A DNA stretch of 64,000 nucleotides from Membranipora membranacea (GCA_914767715.1 OU612075.1:22134001-22198000), one strand, 5' to 3'; positions 1 to 12,945 are shown, numbered from the stretch's first letter. A program made the numbers and translations. Notes: generated by a model not told the origin, from the letters alone.

Positions 1-129
1 CACAATTAGACTTGATGTTTTATGCTTAAATTACACCTAACTATCCTAGCTAAATTGATACGGTGGGTATAGCTAGGAAGGCAGTATTGTGGCAGTTTTT
101 ACAATAGGATTAGCCATTACAATCCCTGA

Positions 130-370
130 ATGATGCTGGCACAATGTACCCTTGGTCTGTGCAATCATGGAACCTTAAATTTATCGAAAGGGCCTCATAT
201 CAAATGTATCTGCGGTCCATCGTCTACTGGGAATTGGTTGGCACCCAGGTGTGCTCCGACCTGCCTGCAAACAGAGAGCAACCTGGGGCAGATATTGTGG
301 CCTGGCCACTTAGGCAACGAATTTCGCTGCCTATGCTCCGGGATGTGGCTTCTGACAAGACATCTGATTT
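130..370 (+). repeat. Diverged tRNA-derived SINE body (family T1), partial
   Basis: The stretch around 205-360 matches, in the opposite orientation, the body of the repeat at 1185-1432. Shared blocks are the CTGCGGTC start, the GGTGTGCTCCGACCTGCC block and the GAGAGCAAC block. The tRNA-like head is not recognisable here, so this is an old or truncated copy. Open frames across it are accidental. Nothing coding is seen in bases 1-2040 outside such repeats. Confidence 0.5.
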
Positions 371-1184
371 AAATCAACCTTCAATTTTAATCAGTCTTGA
401 GACACAAAGGTTATCCTCAGGTTTTGATATTCTAATATTACATTGCCTTTAAATCCTTTGGAAAAGATAAACAAGGCACAACAGTAACAAATTCTTTCCC
501 TGTAATGAAAAACAGAGACTGCAACACAACTGGTTGTTTACAAATAAGATTTTCTTGAGGGATTAGAAAATTTACTCAGAGAAAACAATGTCTGTAATTG
601 CTCCAACTGATATCTTCATCCAGCTTAGGTCTCAATTGTACTTGGATCGTTTCAATGCACCGCGTGGAGAATTGCTTCCAATTTTGTTTGGAGGCCATCT
701 CAGATTTGTTGTTTCTTGAGGCAGCCCACCTGTTTGGCTAACCGAATCGTCAAAAGTAACAACATTATAACTTGTTGCAGTATAGATGCAGTCCCAGCCA
801 GGGCACGATTTAAAAAAAATATACAAATTCAAACGTAACATGAATGCTGTCAATGGTTATTTCAGGACTGCAATTCCTAAATGGTGATAAATACACCAAG
901 GTCGACCATACAGATACCAGCTCACTGAAAATGCAGCAGAATATTTCACATAGAATATCATGTGTGTTATTAAGGGTGAGCCCTCCTGACACACAGTTAT
1001 CATAATCCTATACGCATCCAGCATAGTTACATTAGTGTTTTTCAATAATAAAAGATTGGGATGACATTCGAGTAAAATTTAAGCTCAAACATTTGGGTGT
1101 ATTTTGAAAATGCTATCATTGAACAGTATCCACTGAAAAAGCCAAATCCAAACCATGCTTCGGAATATTAACAATATAAATTAT

Positions 1185-1432
1185 TTTGAGGTCTTGTGGG
1201 TTAAAAAATCGCAAGTGTTGTCTCCGTCCGAGGACTGAGAAATATCAGTGCCTTAAGGGCGCGGCCGCCGTATTCGGCGCCAAGTTGCTCTCAGTTTGCA
1301 GGCAGGTCGGAGCACACCTGGGGCTTCATATGAGCCCAGTAGTCAGTAGACCGCAGTGGGATTTGAACCCAGGACCTCCAACGCTTGCGCGTTAAAGGGC
1401 AGGCGCTCCAACCAACTGAGCTATAGTCATTC
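1185..1432 (-). repeat. tRNA-derived SINE, family T1
   Basis: Read on the minus strand, the element starts with a tRNA-like head. An A-box region (TAGCTCAGTTGGTTGGAGCG) is followed by a B box (GGTTCAAATCC). A roughly 150-bp body and an A-rich tail near 1200 follow. A clearly related copy lies at 44514-44742 and a body fragment at about 205-360. The anticodon arm is too long and the acceptor stem does not pair, so this is a SINE and not a tRNA gene. A three-fold short repeat (GGGTGACTGAT) follows at 1446-1474. Confidence 0.75.
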
Positions 1433-2620
1433 TGATAGAATTTGATGGGTGACTGATGGGTGACTGATGGGTCACCACAATCTATACTGAAAACTTATAT
1501 CTCATAGCTCATTTAGATAATGTGATGAACTGATGCTCCAAAAAAAACCAGATCTCTGTGAGCTACCATGTCGAAATGTAATTCTGCCCAAACAGAAAAA
1601 CACGAACTTGGAGATTTTTCGTCAGATTTGGAGTTTTTTGCAGAAAAAGATAAATGAATAGTTTGCTGATTGACTAACAATCCAGGTGACCAAATGTGGT
1701 TATTCTGAATCAAAAACTGTAGGAAGGAGATAGCTTTTGGAAAAGTAGGGAGGAGATAACTACAACGGAGCATTTTTGACTTTAAATAACTGAGGAATTA
1801 TGACAGCAATGTCATCGCCATTCACGAGCTGTCTGATGATAGTAAATGCTTGTTGGCTAATGATCTCAGTGAATTCTGAATCCGCATTGAAAAATCTTTT
1901 AGCTCTGATGAATTCAGTTTAGACGACACAACTGTAGATTATCTGTGAGATAGGAAACATTGGTGGTTTCAACAAGGTACTGATGAATTTTGCCAATAAC
2001 TTATTCCAGTATACCGATATTTTCAATATATTTTGTGAAGCTTCAGGTTACCTAGAGTTAAGGCTGGAATACTAAGGATGCATATCTAACCTCAGACCAT
2101 TTTATAAGATCTCTATCGGAAAAGTCAGAAGCACGTGCCTGATTACTATTTTTGCAGATTTCAATTTTTTGATCAGCAATCCCTTACAACACAATCACAG
2201 AAAGCAAAAGGCATATAATGTATAAATATCGGGTTGAACATAAGTTTTCGAGTAGCACATGTTAAAATATTATGGTGAGTCAGTAAAGTGCAGTATTGAA
2301 ATATAATTACTGTGTAGTGATACTACATGTTAGTGTTGGCTACTATATGTGTAGTGTAATAACTGGTTAATTTGCCCTCTTATCTATCTAAGCTTGATAT
2401 AATGGAGATAAAATTGTCAAGCCGTCAGTGTAAGCTTATATCTAGCAGTGTACTTTGTGGTTAGTATTTAGTTAGTAATAAACTTAATACTTAAGCGCAC
2501 AGATATTTCAGATACACACTGACAGAGTTGTGTATTTATTGTACTTGCATCAGAGTGAAAGTTAGTAAATACTAAGTGTTTTAGTTTTAATGGCCGGTTA
2601 GTGACTGTAGTTTATTAGCT

Positions 2621-5600
2621 ATGGAGGATATGTTTTGGCTTATAGCTGCTGTGCTGATCATCATATTCACTTACCTGTAAGTAGAAACATTACTGAGCGT
2701 CTGTGAAACATTAACATGTCAATGAGCGAACAATTCTGTCTGCCAACATCTGATCTTTAACATAAATTATCTCCTTCATGTAAACATCAGACAGTTGTAG
2801 AGCTAAGGTACAGACTCTACTCACAATATGAGATGGAAACAAGAAAATATTCAGGTTTACTCCTGCTGACTTGTGAATACGAAAACGCCGATTAATCACA
2901 CCTACAACTTTGCTTTTGGGCCTTTTCATTCTGTATCATTACAGCTGACTGGCCATTTGCCACAGCCAAGCATTTGACAGGGTGACTTAGTATACATAAC
3001 ATTCTCATGAGTGAAACGTTGCTCGGAAGAAAATTGTTTCCGTTTCTTTTCCAGTTATGTTACTCGGACTTTCAGTACATTCTCATCAGTGGGGATACCA
3101 GGACCTAAACCCTGGCCTATCATCGGTACAGCTCATCTTATGGCTGATACAGTAAGTCTCCTCTTCATGTACTCACTCAGTTGGACGAGAAAACTCTGAT
3201 TGTGGTAAATAAGGTAGAGCTCTGATTGCTATCCTTAGCTATGTTAAGACTGGGGAGAGATGCAGCTAGGAAGTCCCAGCTCCGGAAGTGCATAAATTAC
3301 AGCAAATATTTCAAAACCAAGCTAATTGTTTTTTTCGTATTTTAGAACTTGCCAACACACGATACTGAGATGTGGAAGAAGTACGGCAAATTTGTCGGGT
3401 AAGATAACAACTGTATCTCCACCATAATTTCTCTTTGATTGGAGGTAAAAATCCCTTATCTTGACTGCATACCTAATCGGATAATTGATGTCTGATGCAG
3501 GTCAAAATGTACTATCCCAATGTGCTCGAGCCTGAGCTAACTTCATAAACTTGCACAGCAATGCCACCTTGCTTCAGGACAATGCAACTGATAGCACTCC
3601 CCGAGTTATTGCCCTACGTAACTCTGTCCTCATATGGTTGATAGCTAACGTCTCATTTTTTTGTTCTTGAATCGGATGAACAGGACGTTTGTCGGCAGCA
3701 CCTCTACCTTGCTGGTGTTTGACGCTGAGTGGTTACAGGAGGCTTTCATCAAACACTTTGATGTTCTCACAAATAGAAATGTTCCCAGTTTTGGTGGTAA
3801 TCTGGATAATGGTATCTTATCCATTAAAGGAGACCACTGGAGATTTGCAAGGCGACTTTTATCACCAGTGTTTACATCTGGTAAACTGAAACAGGTAACA
3901 CCTGATAAAATATTTTGAGAAATAAGCCCTCCCAGGGCTGCATGATTATCACACTATTGTCACTTTTTTTCAAATTTGCTTAGTACTCTATGCTCAGCTG
4001 TAAATAAATTTTAGAGCTGTGGAGCTTGAGCTTGTAGGACGTTGACCTGTTTAAAGGGATTGTGGGTAGGTTATCAAACCACCATGGTCTCATATTGGTT
4101 CACAGTGTTCACAATAGAAATTGGTGATGCTTTTGTAGATGATGCCAATCATGCAGGAGAGATGTGACATATTTTGTGACATACTACTCAAGTCTGATGC
4201 AACTCCACAAGATATACGCAGGTAAAAAAATACTGACACAACTTTTTGAATAATCAGGTGCTACCCCACAGACTCGAAATTGTAAATAGCAAACTAACTT
4301 TGGCACTTCTGCTGTTATAGGCTGTCTTCTCTCTCATTTTAGACTGGTGAATCTTCTAACCTTAGATATTATATCATCGACAGCGTTTGGTCTTAACTCA
4401 GATGTACAGCGGCGTGCACAGGGCGATTTTGCTCAGAATGCTTTCTTGTTGACCAATAGTTCTGAAGTGAATGCCTCCTTTAGTGAGAAAATCAGAGTAA
4501 CATTTGTAGTGGCCATGACTCGTAAGTACAATCTTTATCAGAAAGATTTATCGGAATTTAATTCTGTGGTGCCTTTCCAGATCATTGGAAATATGGCCCC
4601 TCTAAGGGTTTTTTGTTTTTCTTTTTGTTATCATTTTAATTTCCTGTCAGTACAGTGAAAATAAATAGGACAATTATTACAATTGAAAAAAAAACATCTA
4701 GCTAGATAAAATAAAATGTGATAACACAACTTGTAGCAACTACTTTGGCCTGGTATGAAAGATAAAAACCCAAAGTCCAGTGGCAGCCTGCACCTTTCTT
4801 CAGTGGCGTATATTAGCACTCACGGCCCACAGATTTCCGTGAGTGGCTGAATAGCTCAGTGTGTAGAGCGTCCGCCTTATAATCACTGTTAATAAGATTG
4901 TTGTGGGCTGAATCCCATCACTGTCAGTTTTTTTTCAAATGGGTGCTTTATAACTGGAGCATTTTTACCGTAATCTTCTACTGCTATTGAGTTGTTTTCT
5001 GAAAGTACCCAACAGCTCAGTGAGCTATTGAAATACCTCTCTGCTTGCACTATTTTGCTACCGATATGCAAAAATTTCCGTGGTGGGAGGCCGCTTAAGC
5101 GCCCCTCCCACACCCTCCCCGCCACGCCTACGGCGTGTGGATCGGGCTGCGCCCGATTATTATGCTCATCTCTGAAAAGTCAGTGAGTGAAAATTTTTAG
5201 AATATACGCCCCTGCCTTTCTTAAACTTCTATTCAAAAATTGGGAGGATAGGGTTTGACAGTTGCTTCTGGATACAGTTTTTCGAGAGCTGATTGCAATC
5301 ATTGGTGATAATCTCCCTTGCATAATATTGCTCCATGAGCAGATGATTGCCAAAAATAATCCATGCAAATTTGAGAGTGAACAAAAAATTTTTAATTAAA
5401 GGGGATGCAAAAGTTTGCATAGGTCTTCCATCATGGTCTAAACCCATTCAACCAATCATTATTGATAGTTTTACAATATTCACAGTTTTGGCGCCAGAGT
5501 GGTTGACATCTGCGACTAATCGTATCTTCAATCTCGGTCTTCTGAACGGTGAGGCTACCGGATATTTTGAGAGTCTAATTGGACAGGCTCTGGCAGAAAG

Positions 5601-7228
5601 AATACAAAGTTCGGAGTCTGACAGGTCAGATCTTCTACAGACAATGGCTAACAATCTCACAGTGCTGCCTAAGGAACAATCAGACAAGCTTAGAGATGAG
5701 TCAGGCAAATACTGGACTACTAATGGTAAGTGGTTACATGCTAAACATGGTATGTGAGTTTAGTGATACACATATGGTTGCATGGTTTATTTCAGGCGTT
5801 TAAATTGAAATAATCTGTTGGCACTAAGGATAATATTACCTGCTGCTTGAACTTTTGGGAGATTGGCAAATCCGCATAGGGTGGTTACATAGTGTGTGTT
5901 CTGAATAAAAATTTTAGTAACTTATTTTCTGCTGCTAATCACACAGCTAATATTAACAGTAATATTAATGATATCATATTGATTTGTTTCAGGACTGACT
6001 AAGGAAGAAGTAATAGGAAATTCCATACTGTTTTTATTTGCTGGTTTCCAGACAACTGCTGACTCAATGATGTTCATATTCTATGAGTTGGCCCACCACC
6101 CAGACATACAGCAAAGGGTAATTTCATCAGCAATTGTTCAACCATTGATCACATAATGCAGATTTTACAATCTGATCAGGCCCTTGTTTTAGCTTGATCC
6201 TTTGCAACACTGTCAGGACAAGACTAGGCTAACATAAAAAACCTTTATATGGATGTAGATGGATCCTCTATGGAAGCAGGAGTTTTAGCACATTTCATTA
6301 TTTTAGTTACATGAGGAGATAATTTCTGTCTGTCAGGAGGATGACTCACCCAGTATAGAACAGATCAACAAGCTAACATATCTAGATTACTGTGTCAAAG
6401 AGGCAATGAGGCTCTATCCCCAGGGGTTCAGGTACGAATGCCACAACTCCCATACACACAGAACATGAAAACTTGTTATCAGCACATCGCTCACTATGTT
6501 TGGTTGACTTAGAAAACGTTAGCGGCAGCACTGGCTGGCAGAATATATAATTTTTTACTTATTTAGGGGATGATGATTCTGAGTTTCACATTGAGAATTA
6601 CTTTTCTTTGCCAGATTCTTTAACTTTCCTTTTAATGAAACTATACCAAAGCGAAGAAATACCTCATTTTGTTTGGTTTTAAGGTTTGATCGATATGCTA
6701 CTGCCGACATAGACATACAAGGAGTTAGAATACCACAAGGGACTACGGTCGTAGCTTCCTCATGGGGTATACACAGAAACCCAGAATACTGGCAAGATCC
6801 TCTGGCCTTTGACCCTGACAGGTTGGTTCCATATCCTAATACTGATTATACAGACTGGAATTTTCCTCTGCACTGATCTTTGTTGTCGACTGCTCATCAA
6901 CCTATGCAATGCAATGAACATCATCATCACCATCATCATGTATTTTACAGTATACAATGTTTAAATGTTTCCTCATTCTTCTATTGTTAGATTTTCACCT
7001 GAGAGATTTTCAGCTAAATGCTCACAGGCTTACATGCCATTTGGTATCGGCAACAGATCATGTATCGGGAGTCGTCTTGCTATGCTACAAATGAAGTTAG
7101 CTGTACTAACCATTGTCAAAAGTTTGATCATCGAGACGAATGAATTAACACCTGTAAGTAGTTCAATCAATAATCCATGCTTACAGCATGCAGCTGCTAA
7201 ATTGTTCATGCCAAGGATTTTTGGGTGA
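2621..7228 (+). CDS. Cytochrome P450, 11 exons (P450-1), apparently complete
   Basis: This is a haem-thiolate monooxygenase, predicted to sit on the ER membrane through an N-terminal anchor (residues 1-19, MEDMFWLIAAVLIIIFTYL). Exons: 2621-2676, 3055-3151, 3346-3398, 3684-3894, 4139-4221, 4343-4521, 5486-5725, 5993-6117, 6307-6431, 6684-6821, 6991-7228. All junctions are GT-AG and keep phase, giving 1545 nt or 514 residues, the usual P450 length. Landmarks are a proline-rich hinge (GIPGPKPWPIIGT, about 33-45), helix C WRFAR (121-125), I-helix AGFQTT (323-328), ExxR as EAMR (380-383), PERF (439-442) and the haem loop FGIGNRSCIG with ligand Cys460. The WRFARRLLSPVFTSGKLK stretch resembles the CYP3 clan. 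The acidic I-helix residue is Gln326, which is unusual. The substrate is unknown. A hAT-type insertion lies in intron 6. The exon 6/7 junction is the least certain. Confidence 0.93.
4801..5214. mobile_element. hAT-type MITE in P450-1 intron 6, carrying a tRNA-like sequence
   Basis: The ends are inverted repeats, CAGTGGCGTATATT on the left and the complement of CAGGGGCGTATATT on the right. They are flanked by a perfect 8-bp direct repeat, CCTTTCTT, at 4793-4800 and 5215-5222. Eight-bp duplications and CAGTGG/CAGGGG ends are hallmarks of the hAT superfamily. The 414-bp element has no transposase. The matching intron in arm B (near 18460) has a single CTTTCTT and no insert. Inside are a tRNA-like segment (about 4846-4930) and a GC-rich, hairpin-prone stretch at 5080-5160. 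Confidence 0.9.
4846..4932 (+). other. tRNA-like sequence with pol III A and B box resemblance
   Basis: The segment contains ATAGCTCAGTGTGTAGAGCG, close to a tRNA D-arm and A box. About 45 bases later GGGCTGAATCCC resembles a B box. The ends do not form a clean 7-bp acceptor stem and the anticodon arm is irregular. It is read as a tRNA-derived fragment inside the hAT-type MITE, not a functional tRNA gene. Confidence 0.5.
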
Positions 7229-8392
7229 CTACCATGATTTATTAGGGACGAATTTGGCTCTTACTGTACATTTACCACCTCTGGGAGATAATTTATAAAA
7301 TCGGTGATATATTTTACCTCTTCTTTTGTGACATTTACAACATCCTGTGTGGGTTGGAGACAACACTGCCACCATTAACACCCTTTTAAAAGCTCTGATA
7401 ATTAATATACAGCCTCTGAGAAATAACTTACAGTATCTGAGAAATAATGTTCCCCTTATTGGTGCGTTTGCCAGTCTCTGTGTGTGAGAGAATGCACAAA
7501 CAATATGACATTGCATAAAATTGCAAAAGCCCCACTGACAGAACAAATCTATGAGCCAATTCTTTCTTTTTTACAAAAATAAGACAATATGTAATCTGTT
7601 TGTAGGAGAGACCTATCCAGTTTGCCAATGCTGCTCCGCTCACACCATTATTAACTAAAGAGTTAGTCATGCTAAGCTTCGTTCACCGAACCTGAGACAT
7701 CAGAGAGGCTGAACTTTCCTTTGTGCGGAATTGACACTTCAAGGCAAAATCTATCTGAAAATTTTTTACTTTCCTTATTATTGATCAAACAAAGAGTACT
7801 GAATTGCGCATTTCAAAGTTTCTTTTGGCTGGTGTAAGCAGAAAAGAGTTACAATTTGTAGCTGTATGTAATAATAGCAATATAATAGAATTAATCGTCT
7901 TTTATTGCGTGTTTGGACATCTGCTAATTATGAATTATTTCCATACCAAATAAAGCGTAGAGAATAAATATAATATGAGTTCTACATTCACCTCAATAAT
8001 AAATGCGAAGATAGTTCAACCTGACCGCAGGATCTCACAGTGTAGCCCATAGGAAAACCGCACAGCATGTAGCTTGTTTATGATTTTGTTGTTAGATTAT
8101 GAGGATAAACTGTATATGTTTCTGCTGTGCTACTTTGACTTATTGTTCAGGCACACTCAGAAGGGAGAGGGGGCAGGCGAGGTTCTGTTGGAAGGTGTCT
8201 GCTTACATTTTCAAAAAAACCAAAACCAGCCTTCCAACATAGAGGTAGTGACCGTCAATTTGTATTGCTACTAATACTCATTGTGATAACTGCCTGAGTA
8301 AAATCATAACATGTCGCCAAAACTTTCCTTGTCCACTGTCAGTCTGACCACAATCACTTTTTAATAACTATAATTGTCATTAGCAAGTTTAC
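7229..8392. other. P450-1 3' flank with a conserved short frame on the minus strand
   Basis: This stretch follows the P450-1 stop. No complete gene is visible. On the minus strand a short open segment at about 7599-7670 (NNGVSGAALANWIGLSYK) is kept in arm B at 14989-15063, and the differences I can see fall at third codon positions. It may be a relic exon of the EGF gene or of an unrecognised gene. No splice sites that fit in phase could be set. Confidence 0.35.
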
Positions 8393-9540
8393 CAGCAACA
8401 TCTTCTTTGAGTGTTGGATCACACTGAAGTCAGATATCTGTGCTGCTGCAATAGGATCTGTAGTCATCCCATCAATACTTTTATTCACACCTGCGAAATA
8501 TTCTGCTTCATCCGTAATAAACCTTTTATGATTTAGGTGTTTAAATGTGATGATGCGTATAATTTTACATCATTACTTACATGAAGATGAGTGACTACTA
8601 TGTTCTATATTTGAAGGATGCTTTGGCAATGTGTCAAGTCAGCATTAGTAGCTCGCATCTATTTACAAATGAGTGATTTAACCGTAAATCATGGCCCCTT
8701 GATATTGGTATTATAAATTGAGAACCAAATGAAAATTATTCTCAAGGTCTTGAGTAAAATGAGTTTCTCTGTCTGGTTTATCACAAGACGACAGAAAAAT
8801 GACCAACGAAGCAAATGTGATGTCTTACCACATCTAGGAAGATCTGAAACAGAAGAAAGATGTGAATTACCAAAAATTCCCTATGCTTTATCACTTTGCA
8901 CAATGGGGATCATCTAGCTAGGCCTATATGTGAGAAGATGCAAAATATAACAATGATTGCAAATAATGTCCTTGCTATGCATGAATTAAACCAAGTACTC
9001 CGAACAAATGACTTTTGTTGTATAACTGTTGACAACTTTAATGGCACTTGTAATTGTTCCACCCTGATTATTAAACTGCTACTGTAGAATGGAATTAAAA
9101 TACGCTATAATATTTTACGGTTTTGTGCCAAAAATGGTTCTTAAAATTTTAACGAAAATATTATTTAACTATTGACTTGGCTTCATCGATTAATTTTTAC
9201 TATCGACCTGACCTCAACAATTTATTTCTACTAGGTTTTCATATTACTATTGTTTTCATATTCTTCTCTCAAACACGGGAATGTGACTGTGTGCATAACA
9301 AACTGCCAATCCTATGAGTATTTGGTACTATACAACAATAATCCTATGATAATTAATCATAATATACCAGTGTGAGAGCAAGCAACTCCCTGACATTAAA
9401 TAAATGTCAAAAATGATTACATTATTGATTTTTTATTGGTTTTTATTTTAACTATTCTATTGAGGTTGTTAATGTCGTTAACAAATATGTCGTTAATGAA
9501 ACCCATTATATCAAACAACAAACTCACATTTATCATTTAT
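8393..9540 (-). pseudogene. Decayed 3' exons of the EGF gene, arm A copy
   Basis: Two minus-strand exons match those of the gene at 24.2-31 kb. One is a 15-nt microexon at 8829-8843 with good AG and GT borders. The other is the DEAEYF exon at 8511-8393. The splice acceptor of the latter has changed from AG to GG (bases 8513-8512). The EGF exon expected near 9430-9540 is largely missing. Its 3' border (complement of CTCACATTTATCA, near 9525) survives and runs straight into intron sequence. With a lost acceptor and a deleted domain exon, this copy cannot make the parental protein. Confidence 0.75.
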
Positions 9541-9647
9541 ATGATTTGTTATCCTCACGGCAATATAGTATGCATAGATAATATGTTCAAATTTGTTGGC
9601 TTATCTTTTCCGTCACATATTGGACGAAGTCAATCGAACATTTAAAT

Positions 9648-9900
9648 TGGGGAGTCGGGAGTTGTCTAACAGGTTAGGGTAAGAGCTTGTGATCTTAAGA
9701 TCCAGGTTCGAGTCCCGGCACCTGCCGTCATTTCTGGTGAGCCATTGATCCTGGCAAGGTCTGTTCGGATCAGGTGCTGTAAATACAGGAGGTCTACTTT
9801 GTCTATCAAGATCCCCTCTGCCTCTACGAAGAAATAGTAGCCGCCAAACCCAACCGACGCCACCTGCCCTTAAGGGGGCCCATTAAATAGGGCTATCAAC
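9648..9900 (+). repeat. tRNA-derived SINE, family T2 (arm A)
   Basis: A head with a B box (GGTTCGAGTCC, near 9704) is followed by a conserved body that ends near the CCTTAAGGGGGCCCATTAAA block. The same repeat sits at the homologous place in arm B (13440-13690) and beside the intact gene (25205-25440). It was therefore in place before the duplications. It is not a tRNA gene, since no acceptor stem closes it. Confidence 0.7.
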
Positions 9901-10559
9901 TAGTACCTAGTGTAAAGAGAAAAAAAGAAAAGTATATATATAACTATGTAGATACAGAGGATAGCACCCGCTGCTGTCATACACAAAAATAAAGAGTTGT
10001 GACTAAGAATGTACTGACTCGATTTTGCCAGTTTAACCATTTTTGTAAAATCAGGATCTGTTTCTAACTTTTTCTTGATCAAATGTCTGTTGTTGATCGC
10101 ATCAAGACCTTAGTTGATTGTACTTAGACTTCAACACTTAGTTGATTGCAAATCACTATGTTTCCATGTGAATTTTGAGGTCGGCCTAGATCGAGCTGAG
10201 TCGTCACCTCTTGGCCTGCCTTTGAAAATTGCATTAATTTCCATGGATAGAGCTGAGAAATATCAAAAACGTCTGCCGCTGCCGAGATTTAAACCTGGGC
10301 TTCCAATATCTTTGATGCTAACAGCTTGGCCAAGCCAGACCTAGTAATAATATCAGGACAATCCGTAGAACTGCAGTGAATGCCTGTACACTTACAATAA
10401 CAATAGAGTTGAGAACAACGCAGACAACTTATGAGGGTATTTGTTTGGCAACCAAGTAAGTTGAATTTACATATACTACAAACAACTTCTCCGGGTTTAT
10501 GCACTGTTGAGCAGAATGAGAGTAAAACTCAACAATGCACTGCCAAAATTTAGTATTTC

Positions 10560-12945
10560 TTAAAATTGTTCTCCTTCTTCTCCTCCTTCCTTCTTCTTCT
10601 TCTTCTTATTGCAAAATCATTTTAGGAAGATCAATGCATACGGGTGGGCTAATGTAAATTAGACCGGAAATGTGTGCAACATGCAATGGTCTTATATATG
10701 GAGCCACTTAAAAATTTTGACAACAAATTTTCACCCCATAGTCACCAATATGGAGGAGCAGGAGCAGGAGCATACCATCATTTTGAGTGGTCTGGTTAAA
10801 GAATAAAAAGAACCTGAAGCAGGCCTATTGAGGTGACAAGTCAAGATAGTTTGCATGTAAAGCAATGGGGAAAAATAGAGGTGTTGGACCAGAGTTAATC
10901 AAATAATCAGCGAAGCCACTCTGATGTCTGTTCTCCAGAGCACAAAGAGCATTGACAAGCTGATTTTGATGACCTTTTTTCCGTCATATCAGCCATGAAT
11001 CAATCATCCTAGGCATCATTAATGCAAAAGCTATATTATGGGGTTGATTTTAGTGTCTGTATTTTGCCCATATTTAGTTGCTATTATTATATCAGGTATC
11101 AGGTATTCCTAATCTCCTACCCACAGGCTATCCTGTAGCTGATTCAAGTTCAGTGGTTTTGCACCCCAGTGGTCCAGGCCTTGTACAATAGGGCACACAA
11201 CCACTTGCCTTGCACAGTCTCAGGATGGCCTGTGCTCTTACCTATGCATCCAATCGGCGATATTGTTACTCATGGTTTGTAGTTTAATTGATGTGTATAC
11301 TTTTATTAGTACCTGCCATCTATAGACTATAGTGTAGTTTGTGAAGGTGACATTAGAAGGTGATGTAGTAAGTTAAGTTAGGCCAACCAAGTTTTACTCC
11401 TCCTCGGTCTAACAACCATAGTGTAACTATTCCTTGGTATCTACATAGAAAAATGATAATTTAATAAGAAGTTGAGAAGTGATTGGGTGATAGTCAGAAG
11501 TGATTGGGTGATAGTCAGAAGTGATTGGGTGATACTCAGAAGTGATTGGGTGATACTATACCTGCATATTTAAAGGTATAATTGGTGATACTTTTGTTAA
11601 TGAATGAACCAAAACTCATTCCCACACAGGAATGCCTCTTTCAGTGAAAACTACCTTTTCTATAGTTTGTTTGCGCCAGTCATAGTTTGACCACTTAGTT
11701 ATTACAATCCATTTTCCTGTTTCACTGTTGGAAGAGTAGTTGTACTGGTATGAAATACCATCTGCTTGATTTACACTGATCGTGGGTTGTCAACAGAGCA
11801 TGTGAAGTTAAAGTTGTTGTTTATATATTCTTTAAAGAACTCGTGACCTAAATAAATCACAATAATGATGATATGGTGTTAACATGGTGCGAGATAAAAA
11901 AGACATCATGTTTAAAAGTTTTGTCAGAGATCATTAAAAATTTACAATTCCAATGACAATAATTGGTTGTTCAATTATTTAAGTTGCCCATGCGATGATG
12001 GCAATCGCAGTCCCAGACCAACAATAAAGAATATAGAAAACATTTCACACACACTTACAATTAATGAGCCGATCAGAGGTTAAGATAACTGAAAATCCAA
12101 GCATTAACAGGCTTGGTGAGTGATGAGGTATAGGATGATGTCAGCCAACCTGAGAAAAAATACATTGATGTATAATACATTGTATTGCTGCTACATATTT
12201 AACTTTCACCAATTGTCATGTAAATGATATAATGGTCACAAATGTCTTAAAAGCTCAATTTTATAGAAACAAAGACATTATTCATTGAAATATAGTTAAC
12301 ATGACAAAATTAATAGTATATGCACTTACATGACTCCATAAAATGGTTTGACTGGAAGTCAAGTTAATCCTGGAGAAAAGTTTGTACTTAGGTGAAAAGT
12401 TGCCACAGAGATTGTATTAGTGGCCTTATTGGCATGGCTGTATCCTCAACACTGACATAAAAATTATCATTGTCATGAGTCGTGCCCAAATACAACAAAA
12501 GAAAAGCTGTGGAGCATTTCAGCCTGTTAAAGCTATCTATACTTAATTATAGGTTATGATGGTAAATCTAAATGTGTGTTAAAGTATTATTTTACATGGT
12601 TACAGTCATTGCATGAATATCTAATAATTATGAAAAAAACCCTGGCATTAACCGTCCTAAAACAGTAGTAACTCAATTATTTCCCAAAAAGAAGAAAAAA
12701 AAAGTGTGCTCCACAAAGATGAGATTGATGAGTGAATAAGAGGGCTATTTGTTCCCCTCTTATTTTGCCTATATGTTTTCAATGTATGTTAGTTGACATA
12801 CAATTAATCAAGTTAGTAACATGCGGTATTAAAAGATTTGCAATATAAAACATAACTCAGACTACTAGCAACGTGTCGATGAAGGAATTTTTGAGATGGG
12901 AAAAGTAGTTCCCGAGAAACTAAAAAGGGGATATATCACGTTGAG
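10560..12945. other. Unique spacer between the two inverted arms
   Basis: No coding exon, tRNA or clear transposon is seen. It holds a CTT-rich microsatellite (about 10568-10606) and a four-fold 21-bp tandem repeat (11475-11558). The rest is AT-rich DNA with stops in all frames. Confidence 0.6.
11475..11558. repeat. 21-bp tandem repeat, 4 copies
   Basis: The unit AGAAGTGATTGGGTGATAGTC recurs four times at exact 21-bp spacing (starts 11475, 11496, 11517, 11538). A T-to-C-type variant (GATACTC) marks the later copies. Confidence 0.9.

Larger units (their letters stand above)
2040..10560. repeat. Arm A of a large inverted duplication
   Basis: This segment matches the reverse complement of about 12945-22420 through exons, introns, intergenic DNA and a SINE. 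Landmarks shared by the arms include the TAAGGATGCAT block near 2080 (arm B near 22390), all 11 P450 exons, the AGGTTCGGTGAA block near 7690 (arm B near 14975), the 15-nt microexon at 8829-8843 (arm B 14149-14163) and the tRNA-like SINE at 9650-9900 (arm B 13440-13690). The arms have diverged by substitutions, indels and separate transposon insertions, so they are an old duplication and not a simple assembly echo. Confidence 0.9.

Noticed and set aside
4846-4932. Intron-containing tRNA gene
   Set aside because: A and B boxes are suggestive, but there is no closing acceptor stem and the anticodon arm is irregular. The segment lies inside a MITE.
9660-9730. tRNA gene on the plus strand
   Set aside because: The same head is present in three places with a common non-tRNA body, so it is a SINE.
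10289-10504. Small Cys-rich zinc-binding exon (KPGEVVCSICKFNLLGCQ), also near 13080-13180 and 25700-25800
   Set aside because: Two of three copies have a stop soon after the Cys pairs, and the gene 2 phases join 25929 to 25064 directly without it.
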